Positions 46,090-57,197 of a stretch of DNA of 64,000 bases are shown here, one piece after another. Position 1 is the first letter of the stretch; every line of letters begins with the position of its first letter. Location: contig JBANAY010000003.1 in the NCBI GenBank assembly GCA_037952775.1, positions 15,190,001 to 15,254,000 on the forward strand, read 5' to 3'. The stretch comes from Clonostachys chloroleuca (lineage: Eukaryota > Ascomycota > Sordariomycetes > Hypocreales > Bionectriaceae). The notes beneath the pieces were generated by a model, which made no database searches, was not told the origin of the DNA, and saw only the letters and a list, made by a program, of their open reading frames with translations. Both the position numbers and the translations under genes were made by a program.

Positions 46090-47702
46090 ATGAGGTTCAA
46101 ACTTCACAGAGGAGCTTGCAATGGGAGCTGAGGGGAGACCTTTCGCATTGAGTTGCGCTTGAGTGAGGGCTAATAGAAGTTGTATATGAATGTTCTCCCC
46201 ATCAACAGACAATTTATAAAAGCCCTGCCCCCGTACTAGAACATCATCCGATGACATATAGTAGTTACCGGTTTCGATCCTATGAGTGACGATTGTTGGA
46301 AGGTAGAATACGGAGAGAATGAGATATGGAAAGGTACGGTCGTAGCATGTTACTATTTAGGTTGTGTTAGAGTAGACGCCGTAGGACTCTGTTACGGAAA
46401 GGTATGGGAGGTGCTTGAAAGGCGGCGTGTGGGATGCATTTGTGAAATACATTCTCTGTGTACGTTATCAGCCAATGATTAACCGCCCAGTCAAAGTTAT
46501 GGGGGAAACAAGTGGCGGAAACAGTCGGTGCTTGGTGACTTGCCGTTGGTTGGTGATACTTAGGTTATGAATCAACTGGATTGGAAGTCGATCTGTCGCT
46601 GTGGAACAGGCAGTGTGTATTACGCTGATGTAGTAGGCTTCACCTTCTGTATGCCTCAAACAACCGACCTTTTGCATTCTTGAAACAACCATCATTGTAA
46701 ATCTCGTACTTGCGACAGGCTATGCGCCGTGGGTCACCCTAAGACAGAATAAATTTGTCTTAATATGTAGCGGCAAGCTCCTATGTCTCAGTAACACGAG
46801 ATGTCCAGAAGCTATTTGAGACGTGAGACGCGAGATTGGCCGTTGATTGGATAGGCAGGTGGAGGTCAAGGATCTGTGGTTGGCCTCCCACAATAATCTA
46901 CGGGTTAAGAGAACAGGTACTTCGGAGAGCGCCTCTTGAGGCCCTTCTACAGCCCTGACTCAGGATCATAGGCTTTTATTCGGAGGTTGCCATGCACGAA
47001 CGTGCCGCATTACGTATCGGAACAAGCTGCCTGAAGACACCGAAATGGTTGGTCCTTCACACGAGACCTAGCAAACAACAATAATATTGCATTGCTATGG
47101 AACAGTGGAGTGTGGTAACTTGCGTTTCCCTCTTTACTGGTCGGTTTGCCGCTGAACCTCTACGATTTGAATGAGTTCCGACACCCCAATACATTTTCAT
47201 CCCTCGTCTTCCCCGACGGTGCCAGGCTATCCTCAACTCTGAAGATCTATCCATAGTGTTTTCATAAGCTGGACTTGTTTTCCAAGATACTTGGTATACT
47301 ACCCTTTACGATTCCTGTTCAACTTTCGTCGGTTACTGACCATCAATCCTCAGAGCGACCGGGCGCAGCTGTTAAGTGTTGGGGGCGATCCAACTTCGCA
47401 CGTAACATCTGAGCTGAAACGGACCCACCACGGCGGCAGCTTGTTGGTTGTGTCTGTTGTTCGTGTCAGTTGCCCGTTGGTTAAATCTGTCTGGACATCC
47501 ACCACCCAGTTCTCCTGTAGGCCATACAAGCTATGCCAAGCTACAGGGAGTCAGGGACCCTCTTCGCCTGTTGGGCGTATTTGTCAGAAGGATCTTGCTG
47601 CCTTACCTTGCTAGCGATGACAACTCGGCATTACCTTTTCTTGACTCGGATCAGTACGGAAGCTGTTTCGATACCCTCAGGAGCTGAATTCGTCACTTGA
47701 CC
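46090..47702. other. Intergenic, no supported gene
   Basis: This is 1.6 kb without a convincing ORF. Short frames on both strands lack domains and splice structure. Confidence 0.45.
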
Positions 47703-48667
47703 ATGTCTCATCTCTATCAGGGTCCGAGATGCCTGCACCTAGAGGGTCGCCTCATGATGCTGCCCAGGAAAGAGGAGGTTGCGGATAGGATTCCACCGAC
47801 GCAAGATATCGAAGCAGGCATATTCAACCATCCCGTCATCGTGCTTTCGCGGCAAGTTCGCCATGGAAATGTGGCAGTCTTTGTTGTCAGTTGGCATTCC
47901 CTGAAACACTATAGACCTTGACGCAAGACCTTGCTAATTAATAGGGTTAGGTTACGAGTTTCGATAACACACCCATCGAGAAACGCCATCGCGACCGCGC
48001 CCGAAGACAACCCTACCTCCCAATACGACCAGCCTGCCATCCAGACAATAGCTCTACCCTCGTTATCGCACACGGGAAGAGTATGAAGAAGCAGTCCTAC
48101 GTTAACACCAAGAAAGTTCACGAAATCCCGTTTGTAATTCTCCGCACATGCTGGCAGGACGATGATTTCCATCTGGAGAGCCAGTCCTACCAGACACTCA
48201 CCTCAGTATTATGGAAGCAAAATGTTGCCGAACTTACTATTCGACTGAGGGGTCATGGCATATTCGAGCGGGTGCACCAATCGACTCACGTCAAAATACC
48301 TCGCTCTACCCTTAGTCGCAGCACCAACGAGCGCCGCCCCCCCGATCTTCGTTATAACGGAGGGTATATAGGATCGTCTAGTCGAACCGACTCTTATGGG
48401 ACGTTTATACACGGCCCAGCAGAGGCTACTCTCCCAAGCGTCATGAGAGCAGCGACGACGAGTAATACGAGGACATACGATTATCATGTTCCTGGGTCAT
48501 GGGTATCAAACGATGCTGCGTTTCAGCAGAACAATTTTCAACGCAACTACTTACCCACCCAACAACGGACATATAACGCGTCTCATGGTAATGAGCCGAG
48601 AGGGTTAATTATTTTCATTGTGCTAGTATGCCTCGTATTAGCTTTCTGGTACTGTGCAACTAAATAA
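47703..48667 (+). CDS. Hypothetical fungal protein with C-terminal membrane anchor
   Basis: Exons 47703-47885 and 47951-48667 join in phase 0 through a 65-nt intron, which gives about 299 residues. The N-terminal part (LPRKEEVADRIPPTQ, FNHPVIVLSRQVRHGNVAVF-VVTSFDNTPIEKRH) looks like a small beta-rich fold known from unannotated fungal proteins. This is followed by STLVIAHGKSMKKQSYVNTKK and FVILRTCWQ. The middle is Arg/Ser/Tyr-rich and probably disordered. The last 20 residues (GLIIFIVLVCLVLAFWYC) form one membrane helix, so a tail-anchored topology is likely. There is no signal peptide. The function is unknown. Confidence 0.65.
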
Positions 48668-49202
48668 ACGAATCGATCTATGAAAGATGTTTACATTCAT
48701 TGTCGGAAATTCCACCGGCCGCAATATGCTGTATCCTGTGCTCCCCAGAATATTCAACTCAATAGATGGTTATACTAAGGAAGTAACAACAAGAGCACCA
48801 CATTGGGTTGCCCTGAATGCTGGAATGATGATTTTACTACGGCTAGAGAATGTGTAATTCGGTGATGGGGAACAGACCTTTTACTACTTACTATTATTAG
48901 TAGCCACGGAGGGGCAATCCAATTAATTCAATTTTAAAGAGAATTTATATGGTGTACTTATCTTCATCTCTGTTTCATTCCCTCTCTATTACATCTAGGC
49001 TTACTCCTCCTGCCATGACCCCTAACATCTTTTTGCTAATTAGCATCTCCTCGGCCGAATCAACGGCGCTCACATCAGTGTCTTCTATACATGACCAGCA
49101 GTCCGGCTGACATCTTCCTTGTTCTAAATATCCAAAGAAATGAATGCTTTGGTTCTAGGCCAGGGACTAGAATGAGAATGATGGTGTCGATAAAAGATGT
49201 TG
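48668..49202. other. Intergenic, convergent
   Basis: This spacer lies between convergent genes. No supported feature is seen. Confidence 0.4.
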
Positions 49203-50259
49203 CTAATGTTCTAATGCCGAATACTTATCATCGATAGGCGGATCGATCTGAGGCAATGGTTCCTCGCCGCGAAGTGCTCTCCATCGATTACTCGAGTCCA
49301 ACAAAGGCTGGCAACCGGCGAGAGCCCAGGGCCATTTGTGCAGAAAACCCAGCGTCACCTCCCAGTTTTCGGGGCAGTGCGGTTCGCCCCAAACGATCAT
49401 TCCCGTCCGTGTTCCAGCGGCCACGGTCCCGGTCTCATTGATAGATCGGGACGACTTATTGGCAGGCAAGCGTGGTTGTTTCGGGCGCTGAAGTTGGTAC
49501 ACATTGGCGAAGTCCACAAGGTCGCCCACTAGATCGTTGCCGAATTCAACTTGATCATACTCAGCTTCGTAGCGGATCAAAGTGTCACGCATGGCTGGGA
49601 AAGGTATTATATCAATCCATGTTGCGTGATCCTTGGAACTTTGAAGAGGCGTAGGGCGAACCGACAAAGGGAGGCCATTTGCCTCGTCATGTGCTGTGAG
49701 GACAAGTGTAGCTCGGCTCGGGTGGGCATCGTCAATCGTCACAAGCTGAGGCTCAGTTCCCGGTGTATTTCCCCCGATGCAGAATGCCGTCGAGGTCGCA
49801 AGGATGAATTTTAGTCTGAAGACGGCACGCAGAACGTTGAAGTGGATAAGGTGTAGAAGATGATCCTGCGATGGCGATGTTTTCCGGGAAAGATACGGTA
49901 GGGCCAGCCTCAGCAGCGGCTCTCTCTCTACCAACGCGGTATCTTGTGCACTAAGGGGCGGGACACGGCAGGTTTCAAGAGACCAGCCTTTCTGTTCTTG
50001 GGCATCATCGTGTCGAGTTGCAGGATTAGCATGTCGGCCGCTTCGGACGCCAGATACGGCCTTTTCGTCATCAAGGCGCCAGCGCGTGACTTCGAATGGA
50101 CGGCGAGGCTTGTCATCATCCCCTTTTAAACGGGATCCTGGGCAAGTCAGCTGTGTAACGTGGGCAATGGATACGTCGCAACTTACGCCGGGCTCTTTGA
50201 TTCACCCGGTTCTGGAGCTTCCTCCGCTGCTTTGCCTGGGTGGCTTCGTCCGCTGACAT
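49203..50259 (-). CDS. bZIP transcription factor with DUF3425 domain
   Basis: Exon 1 (50187-50259) encodes MSADEATQAKQRRKLQNRVN followed by QRARR, the basic region typical of fungal bZIP-DUF3425 proteins. It is spliced in phase 1 over a 49-nt intron to exon 2 (49203-50137). The long exon 2 carries the DUF3425 region: HLLHLIHFNVLRAVF, DHATWIDIIPFPAMRDTLIR, FANVYQLQRP and the closing ENWEVTLGFLHKWPWALAGC plus SNRWRALRGEEPLP. The leucine-zipper part is short or degenerate, as often in this group. It should be nuclear and DNA-binding. It is transcribed divergently from an SDR gene 580 nt away, so it may control it (inference). Length is about 335 residues. Confidence 0.82.
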
Positions 50260-50840
50260 GGTCGAGGCTAGAAGAAGTGGTTCCGTTTGGTTCTTTTTGG
50301 TAAAAATGGTCACCAGCACTTTAAACTTCGGAGTCAATTTTGGTCCGACTTCTTCGTGTTGGGTGCATCAAAGCTTGAAAGGGAGAAAAGGTCAGCAGCC
50401 TAGAGAAATGGAAACTTGCTGGGCATATAAGAGATACAAGTGGAGCAGTATTAGTGGCTTACGCTTGCATGAACTTGACCAGGAATGGAAATTCTGTCAT
50501 CAACGTCTCATTGCTCCTCCTACAGTCTAACCCAGGATGGTGAAACTGTCATCAGCGCCACCATGAAATGGGCTCCACTGCATGTGAGGTTATGAATCCC
50601 GGAGGCAAACACAATGCAGAAGGTATTGTTCCTGGAGCCTAGTTGGTACAAGGAATTACATCAAGAGACGATGGGTACTTATAACTTTTTCATATATAAA
50701 CAACGAGCATGGTCTACGGATCCTCTCACTTCTAATATGAAGGAAGCAATCATCCTCGTCGACTTACAGATCGGTCAAGTCTCCTTCTCCTTCTCTGCAA
50801 ATCTAATACTTGCTCCAGCTCCTCATATCTGAGAGTAAAG
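50260..50840. promoter_or_regulatory. Shared divergent promoter of the bZIP and SDR genes
   Basis: This is 580 nt between two start codons facing apart. It contains a TATA element on the SDR side (50693-50700). No other gene is seen. Confidence 0.5.
50693..50700 (+). promoter_or_regulatory. Candidate TATA box of the SDR gene
   Basis: TATATAAA lies 141 nt upstream of the SDR start codon on the same strand. Confidence 0.45.
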
Positions 50841-51958
50841 ATGGAACTATTCGACTGCAGCCCCCAGAAATATGCGTCATTCCCCCACTGGCTTCGGCGC
50901 CAGCTGTTCGAATCACCCCGACCGGTATCCGATGTCGACTTGACAGGAAAGGTAGCAATCGTGACCGGGGCTAACCAGGGCATCGGTTTCGAGGTTGCCG
51001 ATCAACTCCTTGCTCTGAAGGTCGACAAGCTCATCATAGGCGCTCGGAATGAGGATAAGGGAAAATCTGCCGCAAAGATACTGGAGGCCAAGTACAAGTT
51101 AACGCCCGGCTCTATCGAGGTCTGGAAGCTGGACATGTTAGATTATGCCACGATCACCAAGTTCGGTGAGCGGGCAAACCAGCTCAAGAATCTCGATATT
51201 GCAGTACTCAACGCTGGAATTTTCAGGAAGGAGATGATTATCAACGAGTTAACAGGCCACGAGGAAGATATCCAGACCAACTATCTATCCACCGTGTTAC
51301 TAACACTCCTCCTTCTGCCTACCCTCGAATCCAAGAAGCGGGCGTCCAATCTCCCGGGGCGATTGACTATTGTTTCCTCCGATATGTCTGGTATGACCAA
51401 GTTCGTGGAGCAGGACGGGGACCCGCTGCTGGCTGTTCTTGATAAGCGAGATGCCTACAAGTGGGATGCGTTTGAACGCTATGGCACTTCGAAGCTACTG
51501 GGGCAGCTTTTCCTGGCTGAGTTGGCAAAACACGTCTCGCCATCGGCCGTGATAATCAACGCGGCCAACCCGGGCCTTTGTCACGGGTCAGGCCTAAGCA
51601 GGGATGTCGAAGGGGAAGGGATTGCATATAGGGCTGCAATGGCGCTCTACTTTGCCCTCTTGGGCCGCAAGTCCGCAGTCGGTGCCCACGTGGTGATGAA
51701 CGCCGCCCTGAAGCAAGGGGAAAAGTCGCATGGCCAAGCCATCGACGGCAACAAGATCAGACCGTACGTTCAATCTAGCGGTTCTCACCGCGTAGTTACT
51801 TGAGCTGGCTTCCTTGCAATTGAAATTTTGCTAATGATATGAATAGCATGGGACCATTTGTGTACTCGCCCAAATCAGCAGAGGTCACTCGTCGGCTATG
51901 GAAGGAGACAATGAAAGAGCTCTCATTTGCTAATATTGAAATTAGCGGGCGAGTCTAG
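50841..51958 (+). CDS. Short-chain dehydrogenase/reductase (retinol dehydrogenase-like)
   Basis: This is an SDR of about 344 residues, longer than the classical 250 because of N- and C-terminal extensions. Exons are 50841-51763 and 51847-51958, with an 83-nt intron; splicing gives KIRP-MGPFVYSPKSAEVTRR. KVAIVTGANQGIGFEV is the TGxxxGIG cofactor motif, LDIAVLNAGI the NAG motif and TIVSSDMSG the catalytic serine region. YGTSK supplies the Tyr and Lys. The fungal relatives are annotated as retinol dehydrogenase-like or secondary-metabolite ketoreductases. No membrane anchor is clear. It is adjacent and divergent to a bZIP-DUF3425 factor. The substrate is unknown. Confidence 0.85.
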
Positions 51959-53148
51959 GAAAGTTCAGAGGAGATTGGTTTGGTTTTGTCTTAAGCATTC
52001 CATCAAAGATATTTGTCGCTTGATTGAGGAGACGCCAAAAGTTCGCGCTTGAGGCCGTGGATGCATAATTATCACTAGGTACGAAGTGGGAGAATATAGA
52101 CTCTGTAATTTTAACTTGTATAAGGAGAATCTTTCATGTTCGAATTAGTACATTCTCTCCAGCAAGCTATAGGTTCTAATACTCTTGTTTCAATGGTCGC
52201 CGGCCTTCAGCCCAAGATAGATCGATATGGTACTCTGACCGGTAATGTAAGCAACTGGCCAGAAATGGTGGTGTTCTCCTCATTGTGGTCTTTCTTATCA
52301 GTGTCTCACAGGTATGCATACGCATGCCAATTTTGGGGAGAGACACGTAATTATGAATGAATCACAACTTTGCCATCACGCCTTTTTGTTGAACGACGAG
52401 ACGGAATGACCCGTTTTATGTCTCATCCACCGTTAATCAGGGGCAGGCATTTGGAAAAGATATCAATTTATCCTGATGCATTAGCTTTGTCCAGCTATCC
52501 CAACGGGAATCTCGCCGAATGTTTACTACTCGCACTCTCGAAATAGAATAGCACCATGACACCCCTCAACACATTCCAAGCCGGCAAACGGCGGGTTAGC
52601 ATAGGCGCCCCAACGTGCATCGGTGCAGTGGGGAGGCACTAACTGGATCTAGGACAGATCTTGGGCCATCAAATCAATGGTGAACTTTCAGTGGCTAAGA
52701 CAATCTAGACTGCAGCTAATACAGCCTTGTCGTTCGGCTTAGCATGGCCGCTGGTAAAGCGTTGAGCGAGTCGTACTCGTACCCAAGCTGCATGGTTCTA
52801 AGCCACCTTGTTGGGACCTCCCAATCAGACGCTGCAGCAACGTAATAGGGCATGACAGGCACGGAACTTTGCGGGCGTTTACGCCATATTGGGGAAGAAT
52901 ATCGGGACCCCACGGATTCATTGTCTTATCTTGACTGAATGTTGGTCACTTCTTGGGGTCCGGGGGGAACAGTCATTAGAGACTGGAGCTGGAGGAGGGG
53001 GCAAGGGATAGGCAGCCTGTACCGTCAATATGACTCCTATTTTATGACCAAGGGAGACTGTCACTAGCTGAAGGTTAGAAGATTCTATTTTTTTTTTTTT
53101 TTTTCAGACACCTCCTCTTGACTCATCTCGCATTGTCAGTGAGCTACA
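51959..53148. other. Intergenic with poly-T tract
   Basis: No supported gene. A run of about 18 T residues lies at 53087-53104, just upstream of the next start codon. Confidence 0.45.
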
Positions 53149-54074
53149 ATGGCTGAAGTCGAAAGTATCCATAGGCAGCAGCAGTGCACCTCATGGAGCT
53201 TTGCTGCTGATTTCTTCTCGGCCGCATGTGCCGCAGCGCTTGTTGCTCCATGGGTGAATGCCATTGACAAGTAAGTAGGACGAGCCTACAAGTAAAATTA
53301 GACACTCTCTTGTTGTGTGGTCAATACACTCTTGTGGTGTGGTTAATACACAGGCAAATGAGCACAGCAACTGACCATGAGAATGATAGGATGATATACT
53401 ACCGCGTTGCAAAGGGCGACTCGTTCAAAGATTCCTGCAAGTCCTTCCTCTCGAAGCCCAAGAAACTGCTTGGGGCGTTCCACATATGCTTCCTCGTTTA
53501 CTTCGGCACATATGCCACAGCCAACCTGCTCAACTCGTTCTGCACCATCGACGACTCCTACGACCCTGCCACCATGTCCGCCTCGTCTGCCAAACTCTCG
53601 ACCACTCGCTTCTGTGTATCCGCTGCTGTCGGGACAGGGCTTTGTCTATACAAGGATGGTTATGTGGCCAGGGCGGTAGGGAAAGCGTCGCTACCTCTCT
53701 TCTCGTACATACTGTTTGCCGCCCGCGATGCCACGACCTGTTTTACTTCGTTTCAGCTACCCCCTCTAGTCGCCCAGTTATCCGCCTCGTCTCTTTCCAA
53801 CCCAGCCTTGAATACTGCCAAACAGGGAAATTCAGAGCTAGCCAACCTCGCCTCGCTTGCTGCAGCCCAGCTGGTTAGTACACCGATACATGTATTGGGC
53901 CTTGACCTGCACAACCGCCGGAAGAAATCAACGGCTCGTCAGCGGATCCAGGCTCTTTGGAAGCATGCGCCAGCTGTTTCGTCGCTGCGGATGGCGAGGG
54001 TGATGCCAACGTTCTTTATCGGGAATTCGGTAAACACCACGTTCAGAAGCTCCATGATTGACATTGGGCTCTAG
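53149..54074 (+). CDS. Conserved fungal membrane protein, possibly mitochondrial
   Basis: Exons 53149-53270 and 53354-54074 join in phase 2 (AIDK-QMST) and give about 280 residues. The sequence has several hydrophobic segments: FHICFLVYFGTYATANLL, RFCVSAAVGTGLCLYKDG and ASLPLFSYILFAARDATTCF. Another lies around LASLAAAQLVSTPIHVLGLDL. The pattern, with short basic loops and a C-terminal RMARVMPTFFIGNSVNT, resembles unannotated fungal proteins distantly like mitochondrial inner-membrane transport or carrier-like proteins. That likeness is by impression only. No cleavable signal peptide is seen. The function is unknown. The intron contains a short tandem duplication ending at the acceptor. Confidence 0.7.
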
Positions 54075-54544
54075 AGCCTTACGAGTAATCATATTTAGAG
54101 AAAATCCTCTCAGGCGATTCTTAATTTTAGGGCTGAGGAACTGTGGAGGAATAGTTAACAAATTTCTATGCGTGCAGCTTCAACAGCCATTAGTAAACAA
54201 ACCACATCCTACCAACCTATATTACACACAATACGAAAAAAAAAAAAAAAAAAAGGAAAAGAAATGAAATGATAAAAAAAAACTTTAAAATCAATACATA
54301 AAGGTAGAGAGTCTAGATTTTAACAAAATATAGTCTCTTGACCGATATGCTTGATATGGCTGCTTCTATAACTGAGTCTCTGTGATGCGTGGCTGTTGGG
54401 CTCATGGTTACACAAGCGACTCTGTGTGACTTCGCCAAGATATCATCACTTCACAACTGACACTGAACCAATCAATACACATTGTCACAGAAATAGCCCA
54501 TGCCTAAGAAATCAACGCAATATCATTCATCAATGACTGTCCCG
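54075..54544. other. Intergenic, convergent, with poly-A tract
   Basis: This spacer lies between convergent genes and carries an A-rich run of about 18 nt at 54237-54254. No supported gene is seen. Confidence 0.45.
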
Positions 54545-56149
54545 CTACAGCTTGGTGCCCATGTTAATGTGTACAGCCTTGATCTGGGTGTACGCAGCCA
54601 GGCCGGCCTCTCCCAGCTCTCTACCAATACCGCTCTGCTTGACACCTCCAAACGGCACCCTGAAGTCTGAATCATTGGAACTGTTGACCCAGACCATACC
54701 GGCCTCCAGTCTCCCTGCCACACGGTGCGCCCTCTCTACGTCAGTTGTAAATAGGGCGGCTCCCAGCCCGTATGAGGAGTTGTTGGCCACGCGGATTGCC
54801 TCCTCCTCCGTCTTGAACGTGATGATCGTTACAAACGGCCCAAATACCTCCTCTTGGAAGATACGCATATCCTCCTTGACGCCAGAGAAGACAGTCGGCT
54901 CAATAAAGAACCCCTTGCCGTCACCGACATTCTTGTGCGGCACGCCACCAGTCTCCAGCTTTGCACCCTCCGTTTTGCCCGTCTCGATATACCCCAGCAC
55001 GCGCTCGTACTGCGCCTTGGTGACCTGCGGCCCCTGGAACGTGTCGTCGTGGAACGGGTCGCCGACCTTGTTCTTGAGGACCTCCTCCTTGAACAGGCGC
55101 AGGTACTCGTCGTGGATGTCCTCGTGCACCAGGATGCGCGATGTCGCCGTGCACACCTGGCCCTGGTTGTACATGATGCCCAGGTGCCCCCACTTGACGG
55201 CCTGCTCGAGGTCGGCGTCCTTGAAGACGACGAGGGGCGACTTGCCGCCCGTCTCGAGCGTGATGGTCTTCATCGTCTGGCTCGCCGCCTTCATCACCGC
55301 CTTGCCCGTCAGGGTCGACCCCGTGAAGGCCACCTTGTCTACGCCCGGGTGCGAGACGAGCGCGTCGCCTGCGTCCCGGCCGTAGCCGTTGACAATGTTG
55401 ATGACGCCGGGCGGGAACCCGGCCTTGGGGATCAGGGTGGCGAGGTACAGCGCGGACAGGGGCGTCTGCTCGGCAGGCTTGAGGACGACGGTGTTGCCGC
55501 AGGCGATGGCCGGGCCGATCTTCCAGGCGGCCATGGCGAGGGGGAAGTTCCACGGGATGATCTGGCCGCAGACACCGATGGGCTGCTTGAGGGTGTAGGC
55601 GAACTTCTGGGGCGTGGTCGGGATGGTCTGCCCGTGGATCTTGTCGGCCCAGCCGGCGTAGTACTTGAGTGTCTTGATGACCTCGCCGAGGTCCTCATTC
55701 AGGGCTACCGAGTAGGCCTTGCCGTTGTCCCAGGCCTCGAGCGTGGCGAGCGTCTCCTTGTGCTCGTCGATGAGCGTGGCGAAGCGGTAGAGCAGCTCCC
55801 CCGGTCAGTACCGGGGAGGTCTCTCCATTCCGGCGACTCAAAAGCCGCGCGCGCCGCCTTGACTGCTATGTCGATGTCGTCGGGCGATGCGGCCTCGACC
55901 GAGGTGATTTCACTCTCGTTACTAAGGTGAGACATGACCGTTAGATACCCTTGCATTTCCCGTTTTACTGGGCTCGCACAACATAACGCCATGCGGTGTC
56001 ACATAAGCGATGACGCACCTTGGATTGATGCTGCTGATCTTGGCACCGGCGCTGGACTTGACGAACTCGTTGTTGATGAACAGCCCGGTCGGCAGGTCGA
56101 TCTTGACCCCGTTGGGGGCAGTGAGGGCGACGGTCTCTGCGGGCGCCAT
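54545..56149 (-). CDS. aldA: NAD(P)-dependent aldehyde dehydrogenase, one frame break
   Basis: This is a cytosolic aldehyde dehydrogenase of the ALDH1/2-like class, which oxidises aldehydes (acetaldehyde in ethanol use is the usual role of fungal AldA) to acids. Exon 1 (56019-56149) starts MAPAETVALTAPNGVKIDLP. A 97-nt intron follows, and exon 2 runs 54545-55921. Key motifs are IIPWNFPLAMAAWK, GFPPGVINIVNGYG, VAFTGSTLTGKAVMKAA, TLETGGKSPL (general-base Glu) and YNQGQVCTATSRILV (catalytic Cys). KEEVFGPFVTIITF and the C-terminal GGVKQSGIGRELG follow. At 55798-55802 a five-C run on the plus strand (five G in the gene) is one short: upstream reads WRDLPGTDRG, downstream ELLYRFATLIDEHKE in the next frame. 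Everything else is intact, so the gene symbol refers to family likeness only. A TATA box lies about 107 nt upstream. Confidence 0.85.
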
Positions 56150-57115
56150 CTTGATTGTGCTTTGTTGTATTTCGGGCTCACAAGGTGATGAGAGTGAGCG
56201 AAAGTGAGTGACAGAGAGAGAGTTGGGTGCGGCCCGCAAGTTCGTGGAAAGCCAGTTTTATATTCTCGAGAGAAGCAAGCTCTCGACTGACCTCATCAAC
56301 CCCACCTCGCATAAAAGCCCACGGCTCTTGGTAGGTAGCTTGGGATATGGAGATGGGTGGATCTTGAAATGGCACAAGCTGTGATAGCAGGCATGCCGCT
56401 ATTCCCAAAAGTGCTAAAATTCTCGATTGCCTTCTCAGACCTCTAAAGCTCTCTCCTCATGTATCACCATTCTATCTTCGTCTTACACACTCACTCACTC
56501 ACCCATTCATCGACGCATGAAATCGCTTGTGTACATCCGCCTCTCGCTCCGGCTATTACATCGTCACCCATCCTCTCCCCTCAAACGCTTCTCCCTCGCC
56601 ATGGAGCTACGCGGTTCCGCAGCCAATGCCAGCATCTTTGTGGAGACGCGGCTTGGGACTGTTCCACTCCTCCATTCCAAGATAGGGAAAAAGATAGGCC
56701 ATGCTTGAACTTATTTGCGGGGTGCGTCTCCTCGTGCGCGGAATGCCGGAGTGACGGAATCTCGGGGCCCTTTCACAGGGTTGTTCCCCTCATTATTATG
56801 CTCTCCACGATGGAGGCCTCGGATGGATGCCTCCTGGTGCATACGGTCCTCTTCTGTTTGCCTCGCCGCCCTCCTCCCGTGAGTCATAACCTGACCTGTC
56901 ACCATGACGCATTCTCAAGCCGAGGATGACCTCACGACCAGCAAACATTGCACAGCCCTCCAACTCAACATTACCTAACTTGCATGTCTGATACATACAT
57001 AGAATATTCGAAAAATAGCCAAGCTGGATTAGTCAATATTCCTTCGTGCCAACTGTTGCCGCATGCTTCTGGACTGGCAAAAAGGCCAAAAAGTGATCAA
57101 TCGTTCTATAGGAAC
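56150..57115. other. Intergenic between aldehyde dehydrogenase and tRNA-Lys
   Basis: This stretch contains the aldehyde dehydrogenase promoter. Short frames in the C/T-rich part lack domains. No supported gene is seen. Confidence 0.4.
56256..56262 (-). promoter_or_regulatory. Candidate TATA box of the aldehyde dehydrogenase gene
   Basis: TATAAAA on the minus strand lies about 107 nt before the aldehyde dehydrogenase ATG, in a region otherwise rich in CT tracts. The arrangement fits a strongly inducible fungal promoter. Confidence 0.5.
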
Positions 57116-57197
57116 AGCCCGATGCGGGGGTCGAACCCGCAACCTTGAGATGTGAACTCGTAAGAGTCTCACGCTCTACCGATTGAGCTAACCGGGC
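57116..57197 (-). tRNA. tRNA-Lys (anticodon CUU) with short intron, second copy
   Basis: This is identical over all 82 nt, intron included, to the plus-strand gene at 26813-26894. The 14 nt upstream (gcacccggaaaggt) and about 25 nt downstream (gttcctata, then gaacgattgatca) are also shared, apart from small indels. The duplicated unit is therefore larger than the tRNA itself. A T-rich terminator follows in the transcribed direction. Confidence 0.95.

Noticed and set aside
54854..55930. Long plus-strand reading frame (358 codons)
   Set aside because: It lies antisense to the GC-rich aldehyde dehydrogenase, which has all family motifs. The opposite frame has only low-complexity Arg/Leu/Val-rich sequence, an expected shadow of GC-rich codons.
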